Shown: one piece after another, positions 7,001 to 17,800 of the stretch | Layout of the letters: each line of letters starts with the position of its first letter | How positions within the stretch are numbered: the stretch's first letter is position 1 | Assembly: GCA_035552395.1 (NCBI GenBank) | Contig: DASZLL010000008.1 | Location: 40,064 to 104,063, forward strand | Length of the DNA stretch: 64,000 nt | Source of the DNA: Bog-473 sp035552395 | Lineage (GTDB): Bacteria > Actinomycetota > Acidimicrobiia > Acidimicrobiales > RAAP-2 | Direction of reading: 5' to 3' | Program-made: the position numbers and the translations under genes | The notes under the pieces: generated by a model | Told to the model about the DNA's origin: nothing | Databases searched by the model: none | Seen by the model: only the letters and a program-made list of their open reading frames with translations

Positions 7001-9118
7001 TCAGCGACGGCGCTCGTTGTGGCGGAGCAAGAGCGCCGAGTGGGCGTTGAGGGAGACGGCATCGGTGCGGACCGGGCGGGGCCAGGGTCCCGGGTGCGTG
7101 GTGTTGAGCACCTCCTCCCACGCCCCGGCCAACTCCATGCCGGGCAAGTTGTACGAACGCGAACGTGTGCCCGCGTTGAGCAGGAGGAGCAGCGAATCTC
7201 CGGCGTACGACCGTCCCCGAATGTCGACCTCGTCTGTGGCCAGCCCGAACAGCAGCATCCCGATGCTGTGGGCATCCGGGTCCGCCCAGTCTTCCTCGGT
7301 CATCTCAGTCCCGTCTGGACGGATCCAGGTGACATCCTTTGTCTGCATGCCCGGGAAGGGCTCACCAGTGAAGAAGGCGCGCCGGCGCAGGATCGGGTTG
7401 CCCTGCATGACGCCGATGACCTCCTTCACGAAATTGCACAACTGATAGCCCGTCTCGCCGACGTCCCAGTTGAACCAGCTGCTTTCGTCGTCCAGGCAGT
7501 ACGCGTTGTTGTTCCCCATCTGGGTACGTCCGATCTCGTCGCCCCCGAGCAGCATCGGGACTCCCTGCGACAGGAACAGGGTGGCCAGGAAGTTCCGCTT
7601 CATACGGTCCCGGACGCGCCGGATCCGCGCGGAATCGGTCTGGCCTTCTACGCCCCAATTCCGGCTGTTGTTCTCGTCCGTCCCGTCGCGGTTGTCCTCC
7701 CCATTGGCCTCGTTGTGCTTGTGGTCGTAGGTCACGAGGTCGGTCAGCGTAAAGCCGTCGTGGCACGTCACGAAATTGACGCTGGCGTAGGTGCGACGGC
7801 CGCTCGGGACGTAGATGTCGCTCGACCCGCTGAGCCGGGACGCCAACTCGGGCACCATCCCGGAGTCGCCGCGCCAGAAACGGCGGACGCAGTCGCGAAA
7901 CGCTCCGTTCCATTCGGACCACCCCGGCGGGAAGTGGCCGAGCTGGTAGCCGTCGGGGCTGGCGTCCCACGGCTCGGCGATGAGCTTGACTGTCGAGAGC
8001 ACCGGGTCCTGGCTGACGATTTCGAAGAACGGGCTGGGGCGGCCGTCGTCGCCCCGTGCCAGCACGGGTGCCAGGTCGAAGCGAAAACCGTCCACGTGCA
8101 TGTCGGTCACCCAGTAGCGCAGGCTGTCGGTCATCAACCCCATCGCCCGCGGGTGGAGGACGTTGAGGCTGTTGCCAGTGCCGGTGTAATCGACGTAGTA
8201 GCGCTGGTCCTCGGGCGACAGCCGGTAGTACACGGCGTTGTCGACGCCCTTGAGGGAGAGCGTGGGACCCAATTGGTTGCCCTCGGCCGTGTGGTTGTAG
8301 ACGACGTCGAGGATGACCTCGATCCCAGCCCGATGCAGCGTGCGCACCATCGACTTGAACTCGCCGACCTGTTCGCCCAGGGCGCCGGTCGCGTAGCCGA
8401 CATGCGGGGCGAAGAAGGCGATGGAGTTGTATCCCCAGTAGTTGGTGAGCCCCCGGTCGACCAGCTGGCGCTCGGCGACGAAGTGGTGGATCGGCATGAT
8501 CTCGATCGCAGTGATGCCAAGGCCAAGGAGGTGGTCGACGACAGGGTCCGAGGCGAGACCGAGGAAGGTACCGCGCTGGTGGGCGGGGACACCTGGGTGC
8601 TGCATGGTCATACCTCGCACATGGGTCTCGTAAATCACCGTACGGTTCCACGGGGTACGCGGCGGGCGATCGTCCTGCCAGGTGAAGGACGGGTCGACGA
8701 CGACAGACTTCGGCATCGCGCTGGCTGAGTCCCTGGAGTCGCACGAGAGGTCCTCGGCGGGATCGCCCACGGTGTACCCGAAAAGATCGTCGTTCCAGTC
8801 GATCGGTCCGCTGACTGCCTTGGCGTAGGGGTCGATGAGAAGCTTGTTGGGATTGAAGCGGTGTCCGCGCGCGGGCTCGTAGGGCCCCTCGATCTTGTAA
8901 CCGTAGAGGGCACCCGGCCGGACGTCGGGCAGGTAGGCGTGCCAGACCCGGTCGGTCATCTCCTGGAGGGTGATGACGGTGGACGGGGCGCCGGCTCGGG
9001 GGTCGTCAAAGAGATGCAGGCGGACGGCCGCGGCATGCTCGGAGAAGATGGCGAAGTTGACGCCCTCCCCGTCCCACGTGGCCCCGAGCGGGTACGGGTT
9101 CCCAGGCCAGACCCTCAC
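7001..9118 (-). CDS. treX: Glycogen debranching enzyme (TreX/GlgX)
   Basis: 705 aa, GH13 isoamylase type. It cleaves alpha-1,6 branches so that TreY/TreZ can act on linear chains. Motifs: DVVYNHTAEG, nucleophile Asp in GFRFDLAPVLAR, Glu in LIAEPWDA, and the GlgX signature CHDGFTLTDLVTYDHKHNEAN. The GTG at 9118 is chosen: it has GCAGGAG five bases upstream and overlaps the treZ stop in the sequence GTGA. An alternative start 57 nt upstream lacks this. Its position between treZ and treY favours the name treX over glgX. Confidence 0.95.
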   Translation of the reverse strand: MRVWPGNPYPLGATWDGEGVNFAIFSEHAAAVRLHLFDDPRAGAPSTVITLQEMTDRVWHAYLPDVRPGALYGYKIEGPYEPARGHRFNPNKLLIDPYAKAVSGPIDWNDDLFGYTVGDPAEDLSCDSRDSASAMPKSVVVDPSFTWQDDRPPRTPWNRTVIYETHVRGMTMQHPGVPAHQRGTFLGLASDPVVDHLLGLGITAIEIMPIHHFVAERQLVDRGLTNYWGYNSIAFFAPHVGYATGALGEQVGEFKSMVRTLHRAGIEVILDVVYNHTAEGNQLGPTLSLKGVDNAVYYRLSPEDQRYYVDYTGTGNSLNVLHPRAMGLMTDSLRYWVTDMHVDGFRFDLAPVLARGDDGRPSPFFEIVSQDPVLSTVKLIAEPWDASPDGYQLGHFPPGWSEWNGAFRDCVRRFWRGDSGMVPELASRLSGSSDIYVPSGRRTYASVNFVTCHDGFTLTDLVTYDHKHNEANGEDNRDGTDENNSRNWGVEGQTDSARIRRVRDRMKRNFLATLFLSQGVPMLLGGDEIGRTQMGNNNAYCLDDESSWFNWDVGETGYQLCNFVKEVIGVMQGNPILRRRAFFTGEPFPGMQTKDVTWIRPDGTEMTEEDWADPDAHSIGMLLFGLATDEVDIRGRSYAGDSLLLLLNAGTRSRSYNLPGMELAGAWEEVLNTTHPGPWPRPVRTDAVSLNAHSALLLRHNERRR

Positions 9119-10929
9119 GGAACTCCTGCAACCAGGTGCGGAGTGGAGGGCGCTCTGTAGACGCGGAATCCCCACGGCTGGAGCGGCACTTCCCCGTTGG
9201 GTGCCGGCGCGGGCTCGGTGTCGGCCGTGGCGTTCAGGAGCTCCGACCAGCGATGGCCCCGATCGAGATGGCCGACGGCCTCATCCGACGTCAAGTTGAA
9301 CAGCGCGACCACGGTCATTCTTCCGTGGGTTCGGGTCAGGGTTACGACCCCCGCCTCGGCGTGGGCACGCGACGCGGCCCGCGAAGAGCGGCGGAAGGCG
9401 GGCTCGTTCGTCCGCAGCGTGATCAAGTCGCGGTAGAGCTCCCACAGCTCGCGACGCCCATGTTCCCGGCGTGCTGACCAGTCGAGCTTGGCGGAGGCAA
9501 ACGTTGCCGAGGCGGCCGGGTCGGGCGCGCGGTCGGCGGCGTCGTCGCCAGCATGCTCTTCTGCCCGGCCCTTGCGCACGGCATCGATCAGCCCCGGGTC
9601 GCCATGGTCGACAAAGTACGGGAAAGGGGCGGTTTCGCCATACTCCTCGCCCATGAACAGCATCGGCACCCCAGGCGAGAGGAGGAGCAGGGCGGCAGCG
9701 AGGCGCCGTTGTTCCGCCGTGACCATGCCCGCGAGCCGCGCGCCGTCGGGCCGGTTGCCGACCTGGTCGTGGTTCTGTACGTAGACCACGAATCGCTGAG
9801 GGTCGACGCCGACGGAGGGTGCACCATGGTGCCGGCGCCGGAACCGAGAGTGCTCGCCCTGGTAGACGAAGCCCTGATCCATCGCGCGCGCCACGTCCTC
9901 GAGGCCCGAGTAGTCGAGGTAGTACCCGTGCGCCTCCCCGGTGAGCGCGACGTGCACGGCGTGGTGAAAGTCGTCGTTCCATTGGGCGTCCATACCGAGA
10001 CCGCCCGCCTCGGTCCTGGTGACCATCCTCGGGTCGTTGTCCGCGCTCTCCGCAATGAGGATGACCCGGCGACCGCTCTCCTCCTCGATGTCTTCCGCGA
10101 CCTCGACGAGCTCAGCGAGGAAGGGCACCGCGGTGCGATCGATCAGCTCGTGCACTGCGTCGAGCCGGAGCCCGTCGATGTGAAAGTCGGTGCACCACTG
10201 CCGGACATTGGCCCCGAAGTATTCCCTCACCTGATCGGAGTCCGCCCCGTCCAAGTTGACCGCGTCGCCCCAAGGCGTCCGGTAGCGGCCGGTGAAGTAG
10301 GGGCCGAATGCACCCAAGACGTTGCCCTCTGGTCCGAGGTGGTTGAAGACGACGTCCAGGACCACCGAGATCCCGCGCGCGTGGCACTCGTCCACGAACT
10401 CCTGCAGACCGGCCGCCCCGCCGTAGCTCTGTTGCACCGCGAAGGGGAAGACGCCGTCGTAGCCCCAGTTCCGCTGCCCCGGGAACTGGGCGACCGGCAT
10501 CACCTCCATCGTCGTCACGCGCAGCTCGACAAGGTCGTCGAGCCGGGCCGTCGCGGCAGCAAATGTGCCCTGCTCGGTGAAGGTGCCGACATGGAGCTCG
10601 TACAAGACGGAGTCCGGCAGGGGCGTTGGAACGAAGCCCTCGTCGTGCCAGCGATACGCGGTGAGATCCACCACCGCGGAGGGCCCGTGGACGCCGTCGG
10701 GCTGCGCCCGGGAAGCGGGGTCGGCGTAGTCGGCTGACCCGTCGAGACGGTAGCGGTAGCGCGCACCGGGTCCACACGGCGCCGTCACGCGGAAATAGCC
10801 ATTGCCGCAGGGCGCCATGTCGATGCTGTGGTCGGTGTCGGTGAGCCACAGGTCCACCGTCTCCGCACGCGGAGCCCACACGGTGAACCTTGTCTCGGTC
10901 GTGCCTTGCGGCACGGCGCCCAATTCCAT
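9115..10929 (-). CDS. treZ: Malto-oligosyltrehalose trehalohydrolase (TreZ)
   Basis: 604 aa, GH13. It hydrolyses maltooligosyl trehalose to free trehalose. An N-terminal beta-sandwich (TRFTVWAPRAETVDLWL) precedes the barrel. Catalytic regions: DVVFNHLGPEGN, nucleophile Asp in GLRLDAVHEL, Glu in ILIAESADND, and the NHDQVGNRP block. The ATG at 10929 has GGAG five bases upstream. A GTG at 10935, overlapping the glgB stop as GTGA, is an alternative. The stop overlaps the treX start, so translational coupling is expected. Confidence 0.96.
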   Translation of the reverse strand: MELGAVPQGTTETRFTVWAPRAETVDLWLTDTDHSIDMAPCGNGYFRVTAPCGPGARYRYRLDGSADYADPASRAQPDGVHGPSAVVDLTAYRWHDEGFVPTPLPDSVLYELHVGTFTEQGTFAAATARLDDLVELRVTTMEVMPVAQFPGQRNWGYDGVFPFAVQQSYGGAAGLQEFVDECHARGISVVLDVVFNHLGPEGNVLGAFGPYFTGRYRTPWGDAVNLDGADSDQVREYFGANVRQWCTDFHIDGLRLDAVHELIDRTAVPFLAELVEVAEDIEEESGRRVILIAESADNDPRMVTRTEAGGLGMDAQWNDDFHHAVHVALTGEAHGYYLDYSGLEDVARAMDQGFVYQGEHSRFRRRHHGAPSVGVDPQRFVVYVQNHDQVGNRPDGARLAGMVTAEQRRLAAALLLLSPGVPMLFMGEEYGETAPFPYFVDHGDPGLIDAVRKGRAEEHAGDDAADRAPDPAASATFASAKLDWSARREHGRRELWELYRDLITLRTNEPAFRRSSRAASRAHAEAGVVTLTRTHGRMTVVALFNLTSDEAVGHLDRGHRWSELLNATADTEPAPAPNGEVPLQPWGFRVYRAPSTPHLVAGVP

Positions 10930-10931
10930 GT

Positions 10932-12827
10932 TCACTCCGGCTGGAGGAAGAGGCAGGCCAGGGGGGGCAGGGTCAAGGTCAGCGTGTGCGACATGCCGTG
11001 GTTGGGCAGCGCGTGCGAAGAGGCGCCCCCGAGGTTGCCCACGCCGCTGCCTCCGTACTCAGTGGCATCGCTGTTAAGGATCTCGCGCCAGAACCCCGCG
11101 CACGGCACCCCGGCCAGGACGTTGGGGCGTACGACCGGCGTGAAGTTGCACACGACGAGCACCGGCCTCCCCGTCGTGGAAAACCGGAGGAAGCTGAGCA
11201 AGCTGGCGTCGCCGTCGTTCGGCTCGGTCCAGGCGAAGCCGCGGGGGTCCGTGTCGAGCTCGTGCAGGGCCGGCACGTCGCGCTGCACACGATTGACGTC
11301 CGTCACCAGGCGCTGCACGCCGGCGTGGTCGTCGAGGCCGGTCAGGGCCCAGTCGAGCTGTCCGTCGTGGTCCCATTCGTGCCACGGCGCGAACTCGTTG
11401 CCCATGAACAAGAGCGTCTTGCCCGGAGTGGCGGACTGGTACGCGTAGAGCAGGCGCAGGTTGGCGAAGCGCTGCCAGTCGTCCCCGGGCATCTTGGTCA
11501 GCATCGAGCCCTTCCCGTGCACCACCTCGTCGTGTGACAGCGGGAGCGTGAAATTCTCGCTGTAGGCGTACACGCTTCTGAAGGTGAGCTCGCCGTGGTG
11601 GTAGGGGCGGTGGATCGGATCGCGCGCCATGTACTCGAGGGTGTCGTGCATCCACCCCATGTCCCACTTGAGCCCGAAGCCGATCCCGCCGAGGTCGACC
11701 GGCCGGGACACGCCGGGGAAGGCGGTCGATTCCTCGGCGAAGGTCTGCACGTCGGGGTGGTCGCCGTAGATCCCAGTGTTCAGCTGGCGCAGGAAGGCGA
11801 TCGCCTCCAGATTCTCCCGACCCCCCTCGGCGTTGGGCAGCCACTCCCCGGGGTGCCTGGAGTAGTCGAGGTAGAGCATGGAGGCAACGGCGTCCACGCG
11901 CAGCCCGTCGGCGTGGTACTTGGAGAGCCAGTTCTCGGCCGACGAGGCGAGAAATGCCCGCACCTCGTGCCGGCCGTAATTGAAGATGAGGCTCTTCCAG
12001 TCCGGGTGAAAGCCGAGCCGTGGGTCGGCGTGCTCGAAGAGGTGGGTCCCGTCGAATTGGGCCAAAGCGAAGGCGTCCGAGGGGAAATGCGAGGGTACCC
12101 AGTCGAGAATCACCCCGATGCCGGCCCGGTGCAACCGGTCGATCAACGACATCAGGTCCTGGGGATCGCCGTAGCGGCGGGTCGGCGCGAAGAAGCCGGT
12201 GGTCTGGTAGCCCCACGACCCATAGAAGGGGTGCTCCATGAGGGGCATGAACTCCACATGGGTGAACCCACAGCGCCGGACGTGCTCGATCAACGGCTCG
12301 GCCATCCCGGTATACCCGAGGAACTGTCCGGAATCGTCACGGCGCCAGCTACCGGCGTGCACCTCGTAGATGGCCATCGGTGCACTGAGAGCCATGCGCT
12401 CGCCGCGGGACCCCATCCATTCGTGGTCGCCCCACTCGTAAGCGAGATCCCAGATGACTGAGCCGGTGCGCGGGGGCTCCTCGGTGCACCGGGCGAACGG
12501 GTCGGCCTTTTGAAGGACGTCACCGCTCGACGTGGTGATGGCGTATTTGTAGACGTGGCCCACGTGCGCCGCGGCCACGTTGCCCTCCCAGATGCCGGAC
12601 GCGCCGCGCGGCCGCAGGGGATCCGCCGAGCCGTCCCAGGAGTTGAAGTCCCCGATCACGCCGACAGCGCCGGCGTTGGGCGCCCAGACGGCGAAGCGGG
12701 TGCCTTGCCGGGGCAGGGGATGGGCCCCGAGCTTGTCGCCCAAGCGGCGGTGCGTGCCCTCGTTGAACCAATACAGGTCCTCCTCGGTGATCGCAGTGAC
12801 CGCGACGTGGGGGCGGGTCGCGGTCAC
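10932..12827 (-). CDS. glgB: 1,4-alpha-glucan branching enzyme (GlgB)
   Basis: 631 aa, GH13 subfamily 9. It makes alpha-1,6 branches. A CBM48-like N-terminus contains GTRFAVWAPNAGAVGVIGDFN. Barrel motifs are IYEVHAGSWR, nucleophile Asp in GLRVDAVASMLYLDYSR, Glu in FAEESTAFP, and LPLSHDEVVHGKGSML. The GTG at 12827 overlaps the malQ stop as GTGA; the open frame runs much further upstream through malQ, but that part is antiparallel noise. Next to glgE and treS-maltokinase it probably branches GlgE-made chains. Confidence 0.96.
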   Translation of the reverse strand: MTATRPHVAVTAITEEDLYWFNEGTHRRLGDKLGAHPLPRQGTRFAVWAPNAGAVGVIGDFNSWDGSADPLRPRGASGIWEGNVAAAHVGHVYKYAITTSSGDVLQKADPFARCTEEPPRTGSVIWDLAYEWGDHEWMGSRGERMALSAPMAIYEVHAGSWRRDDSGQFLGYTGMAEPLIEHVRRCGFTHVEFMPLMEHPFYGSWGYQTTGFFAPTRRYGDPQDLMSLIDRLHRAGIGVILDWVPSHFPSDAFALAQFDGTHLFEHADPRLGFHPDWKSLIFNYGRHEVRAFLASSAENWLSKYHADGLRVDAVASMLYLDYSRHPGEWLPNAEGGRENLEAIAFLRQLNTGIYGDHPDVQTFAEESTAFPGVSRPVDLGGIGFGLKWDMGWMHDTLEYMARDPIHRPYHHGELTFRSVYAYSENFTLPLSHDEVVHGKGSMLTKMPGDDWQRFANLRLLYAYQSATPGKTLLFMGNEFAPWHEWDHDGQLDWALTGLDDHAGVQRLVTDVNRVQRDVPALHELDTDPRGFAWTEPNDGDASLLSFLRFSTTGRPVLVVCNFTPVVRPNVLAGVPCAGFWREILNSDATEYGGSGVGNLGGASSHALPNHGMSHTLTLTLPPLACLFLQPE

Positions 12828-14890
12828 GGCGCGACTCCGGAGCGGTCGAGGAGGTGGCAGACGACGGCCACGTCCGGATCCTGGCGGATCTCCTCGAGCG
12901 AGCGCGCGCTGCGCCTCCTCCAATTCCCGGCGCCCGGGCCGGTGCCCGGATGGTTCTGGGCCGCGCGCTCGTCCCAAATGTCCTCCAGGTCGACCAGCAC
13001 GAGCTCGGCCGGGCCGCGGGCGAGGTGGGCCAAGCAGCCCTCGAGTGCCTGGAAGGTAAGGCCAGCGCGCTCTGACGGCGCACCCGCGCCTGTGCCCAGG
13101 CCCAGCTTGCCGAGCAGCCGGCTGCGCCACTCGGCCCTCTCCTCGCGTGCTGCGGTCGCCGCGTCTGGCGAGAGCACGCCGGAGCGCTCGCGCTCGGTGA
13201 TGTCGTCTCCCCACAAGAACGCAGCGAACGTCGGCAGGTCGTGGGTGCCGAGCGCGGCGAGGGCGCGGCGCGGGGGCTCGGGGAGCGGCTCGGCCACGGT
13301 GGACTCGAATTGGAACACCCAAGTGCGCAGCATCTTGTCTCGGGCCATGCGACGCCGCACGCTCTCGGGCACCGTACCCAGGTCCTCGCCTACCACGGTC
13401 GACCCACGGCGGGCCGCACCGATGCACACGAGCGCATGCAGCTCGTCGGCCGGGTACGACACGTAGGTCCCCTCGCGGGCCGAGAAACCCTGCGGGATCA
13501 TGTACAGCCGCTCGAGACCCATGACATGGTCGATGCGGAGGCACTCGGCGTGCACGAAGGCGCGGTCCAGGGCGGCGATGAGGTAGCGGTAGCCGTCCTC
13601 GCGCATGCGTTGGGGATGCAGCGGGCGAAAGCCCCAGGCCTGACCTTCGGAGAAGAACCGGTCGGGTGGCGCCCCACCCTGCACGCCCGACATGAACGAG
13701 GGCGGCGACCAATGTGGGTCGAAGCCGTCGGGGTGCGAGCCGATCGGGAAGTCGGCGTAGAGGCCGACCGCAGCGCCGGCCGACGACAGCTGCTGGGCGG
13801 CCGCCCACTGGCAATAGAGGTAATAGGCGGTGAGGGCCGCGCTGGCCTCGTCGCCCGGGTGGGCGGTGCGAGCCTGCTCGCGGGCGGCGCGGAACCGCGC
13901 GTAGGCGACCAGCTCCGGGTGGGCCTGGGCGAACTGTCGCAGCTGGCGCAACCGATCCGGGAACCTCCCGTCGTAGACGGTGCGCGCCATCGGCTCGAGC
14001 ACTTGGCGCTTCAGCCGGGCCACCTCCTCGTACTCGACGAGGCGCGACGCGTGCAGAGCCGAGAGGCGCGTCCTGAAGCCGTCCGCGTCGAGCATGTGCC
14101 GGGACTCGGGGGTGACCGCCAGCTCCGGGAGGCCGGTGGGGTCGATGAACAGCTCGTTGTACGCGAGCCGGCTCACCGGTAAATACGGGCTGGGGTCGGC
14201 GGGCTCGGTGTCGAGGAACGAGGGATAGAGCGGGAGCGTCCCCAACAGCCCGACACCCTGGTCGCTGACCCACCGGCCCAGCCGTCCCAGGTCGGTGTAG
14301 CTCCCGCTTCCCCAGTCGTCATTGCTGCGGACGGCGTGCAGCGGGAGAAAGGCGACCGAAGAGCGGACTGTCGCTGGGCAGTCCGGCGCGGCGAGGACGA
14401 GGGCGGACGCGGATGGTCCGGCTCCTTCCAGGGTGACCCGGTGATAGCCCGCCGGCAGTGGGTCGATTACAAGGGCGCCCAGGTCGACGGCATGGCGCAC
14501 GTACCGGACGCCCTCGACGGCAGTGACCCCCTCAGCGCGCGTCTCGATGTTGGCCAGGGTGTCCCGACGTGTGGTTCCATCCTCGAGCTCGAGGGTCAGC
14601 CACACGTCCTGGGGGTCGGTGGCAGCGGGCAGCGTCGCAGCAACCGGCTCGGGCCTGGCGAGGCGGTACACCAGTACCGGCTCGAGCCGACGATGGACGG
14701 CGGCGCGCCGCTCGTCACGTAACACCGCCCCCGCGTCGACCGGACCGCGCACCGGCACGTCGAGCGCCTGGAGCAGCCCGACGAGAACCTCGTCGGCTGC
14801 GTTTTTCGTCACGCCGTCGACGTCCGTGTACCTGGTGTGCACGCGGTGCCGGGCGGCCAGCGTGGCCAGCTCGGACCCCTGACCGCTCAT
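12824..14890 (-). CDS. malQ: 4-alpha-glucanotransferase (MalQ, amylomaltase)
   Basis: 688 aa, GH77. It disproportionates maltooligosaccharides. Family signatures are CLRIDHVMGLERLYMIP (nucleophile Asp in RIDH), the acid/base Glu in VVGEDLGTVPESV, and GTHDLPTFAAFLWGDD. The N-terminal 150 residues form the extra domain seen in actinobacterial MalQ. The ATG overlaps the stop of the treS-maltokinase gene (ATGA). It probably recycles short chains left by TreX and TreZ. Confidence 0.95.
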   Translation of the reverse strand: MSGQGSELATLAARHRVHTRYTDVDGVTKNAADEVLVGLLQALDVPVRGPVDAGAVLRDERRAAVHRRLEPVLVYRLARPEPVAATLPAATDPQDVWLTLELEDGTTRRDTLANIETRAEGVTAVEGVRYVRHAVDLGALVIDPLPAGYHRVTLEGAGPSASALVLAAPDCPATVRSSVAFLPLHAVRSNDDWGSGSYTDLGRLGRWVSDQGVGLLGTLPLYPSFLDTEPADPSPYLPVSRLAYNELFIDPTGLPELAVTPESRHMLDADGFRTRLSALHASRLVEYEEVARLKRQVLEPMARTVYDGRFPDRLRQLRQFAQAHPELVAYARFRAAREQARTAHPGDEASAALTAYYLYCQWAAAQQLSSAGAAVGLYADFPIGSHPDGFDPHWSPPSFMSGVQGGAPPDRFFSEGQAWGFRPLHPQRMREDGYRYLIAALDRAFVHAECLRIDHVMGLERLYMIPQGFSAREGTYVSYPADELHALVCIGAARRGSTVVGEDLGTVPESVRRRMARDKMLRTWVFQFESTVAEPLPEPPRRALAALGTHDLPTFAAFLWGDDITERERSGVLSPDAATAAREERAEWRSRLLGKLGLGTGAGAPSERAGLTFQALEGCLAHLARGPAELVLVDLEDIWDERAAQNHPGTGPGAGNWRRRSARSLEEIRQDPDVAVVCHLLDRSGVAP

Positions 14891-17800
14891 GCTTCGGATT
14901 CCAAGATGTCGAGGATCCCGCGTGCGGGGATGTCGACCCAGGTCGGCCGGGTGTTCACCTCGTAGCTGAGCTCGTACATCGCCTTCTCCAGCCTGAAGAA
15001 GTCGAGGAGCTGCGACAGATCCTCGGCGCTCGTCGGTAGGTATGGACTCTGGTCCGCCACTTCGAGGTAGCTATCGATGAAGCGGGCGGAGACCGAGCGG
15101 TGCCAGAGCGCCAGCCAGTCGTGGTAGCTGGTCTCAGGACCCTGGTCGACCGTGGAGCCGAACTCCAGATCGATCCGGTGTGCGGCCGCCTGCCCGGCGT
15201 AGTGCAACGAGCGGACCATGCCGGCGAGGTCGAACGCCGCCGGCCGCTTCAGTCGCCTCCACCCGAGCGATCGGGTCGGCTCGCCCTCGAAGTCGATGAT
15301 GACGAAGTCCTTGCCGGTCCACAGCACCTGCCCCAGGTGGTAATCGCCGTGGCAGCGGATCCGGTAGGCCTCGACCGAGGTCGCACTGATTCGCCGCAAC
15401 CGATCGACGATCGCTGCCTCGCGCCGCACCACCTGTGCCACGAGAGGGGAGTTGATGCCCTGCGACGCGACGTCGCGCAGGACTTGGCGAGTCTGGCTGC
15501 GCGCCGCGTGGAACAGCGCCTGGCGATCGAGGGACGTCAGCGGATCCGGGGCGAAGGCTGGGTCCCGGTCGTCAGAGGTGAGCGCCAGGTGCAACTCGGC
15601 TGTGCGCTGCCCCAACAGCGAGGCCCACTCCAGGTGCGGCCCGACGACGGGATGTACCGTCTCGGTGTCCTGAGGCGCGACGGCGGGGGAGGCGACGTCG
15701 GTCCCGTTGGTCAGGGCCTCTTCGAGACCGTGCGCCAAGGCGTCGACGACGTAGTCCCAGCCGTCGTCCTCGTTGGGCACGTACTCCTCGAGCATGGCGA
15801 TGGTGGCTGGCTGCGCGCCAGCCCCTCGCGTGCGGTACTCGATGCTGCCGCCCAGCCTCGGCACCTGGCCCAGTCGGGCCCGCTCGTTCAGGAACCGGCC
15901 GATCTCGACGCCGGGATTGACACCATCCTCGACCCGGCGGATGAACTTCATGATCGCCTCGTCGCCGAGCATGACGGATGAGTTGGACTGCTCCCCGGTC
16001 AGTGGTGTCGCCGGGCAGTCCTGTCGTAGGCAATGGTCGAGCCGGCGCAGGCTCGGTGTCGGGAGGCCAACGAGCTGCCCGAGGTTCCCGGCCAGGGATC
16101 GCCGGCGGGACAGGAGGTCCGCCATCGCCCTGACGAAGGGCGGCGAGTGCGCCGCGTCGACGATGGTCCCCTCCTCGGACTGGGAACGCACATCGGCCAC
16201 CACCGCCTCGGGGTGCCACTTCTTCATCTCCTCGGCCTCGACGCCGGAGAAGTGGGCCAGGGGAACGAGGTAGCGCTCTGGCGGCCCGTGGTCGAGCTCC
16301 AGCTGGACGATAAGGACACTGGCCATGGGGGACCCGGGCTCCCGACCGCCGTTCCCGTTGCGCGACGCGGAGGGATCGGGAACGGCAACGGCATCGAGCA
16401 CGTTGGCGGACGTAATCGCCCGGGTCTTCTGACCGAACCAGCGACGCTCGGAGATGTAGGAAGGCAACCAGGCCTCGAACTGGCGCTTGGCTACACCGGA
16501 GAACAGCGTGTCCCAGTGACCCGGGACGGAGAAGGTGGGCCGATCCGGCCTGAGGTCCGCCGGTTCGCACTCGAGCGAAAACCAGTAGAACCCGTGAGGT
16601 CCCAGGGTCACGAAGTAGGGCAGATCGCCGACCGGCGGAAATTCCTGATTGCCCGACAGCTCGACCGGAATCGCGCCGCGGAACTCAGACAGGTCCAGTT
16701 CGGCGCACTGCACGTGACGCGAGAGGTTGAAGACGCAGAGCAGGCGCTCGTCCTCGTAACGGCGAATGAATGCGAACACCTTCCGGTTGTCGGGGTAGAG
16801 GATTTCGAGGCTGCCGCGTCCGAAGGCTGTATAGCGCTGGCGCAGGGCGATCAGGCGCTTCATCCACCACAACAACGAATTCGGATTCTGCAACTGGGCC
16901 TCGACGTTGATCGCCTGCGAGTGGTATTCGGAGTCGATGATCACGGGAAGGTAGAGGCGCTGGGGGTTGGCAGCCGAGAATCCGGCGTTGCGGTCGCTGT
17001 TCCATTGCATGGGGGTCCGGACCCCGTTGCGATCGCCCAGGTAGATGTTGTCGCCCATACCGATTTCGTCGCCGTAGTAGATGATCGGGGTGCCGGGCAT
17101 GGAGAAGAGAAGCCCGTTCATCATTTCGATGAGTGTCCGGTCGTTGCCGAGCAGGGGCGCGAGGCGGCGGCGGATACCGACGTTCACCCGGGCCTGAGGA
17201 TCCTGGGCATAGACGCGGTACATGTAGTCCCGCTCCTCGTCGGTCACCATCTCGAGGGTGAGCTCGTCGTGGTTGCGCAAGAACAAAGCCCACTGGCAGT
17301 CGGGTGGCATGTTCGGCATCTCCGAAAGGATGTCGACCATCGGGAATCGGTCTTCCTGGCGGGCGGCCATGAACATACGCGGCATGAGCGGGAAATGGAA
17401 CGCCATGTGGCACATGTCCCCCTTGCCCATGTAGGCCACGGCGTCCTCGGGCCATTGGTTCGCTTCGGCGAGGAGCATTCGGCCCTCGAAGTGCTTGTCG
17501 ATGTGCGCACGGAGGTGCCGAAGGAACTCGAAGGTCTCCGGCAGGTTCTCGCACGTCGTGCCTTCCCGCGCGTACAGGTAGGGCACCGCGTCGAGGCGCA
17601 GCCCGTCCACCCCCATCGACAGCCAGAAGTCGACGACGTCGAGCATGGCCTGTCGCACGCTGGCGTTGTCGTAGTTGAGGCTCGGCTGGTGGGAATAGAA
17701 CCGGTGCCAGTAGTAGGCGCCCGCCACGGGATCGAAGGTCCAATTGGAGGTCTCGAAGTCCTTGAAGATCACTCGAGCCTCGGCGAAGCGATCGGGCGTG

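Noticed and set aside
10932..14273. 1113-codon frame including glgB
   Set aside because: The part above 12827 is antisense-free but out of frame with malQ on the same strand and has no domain; the GTGA overlap marks the true glgB start.
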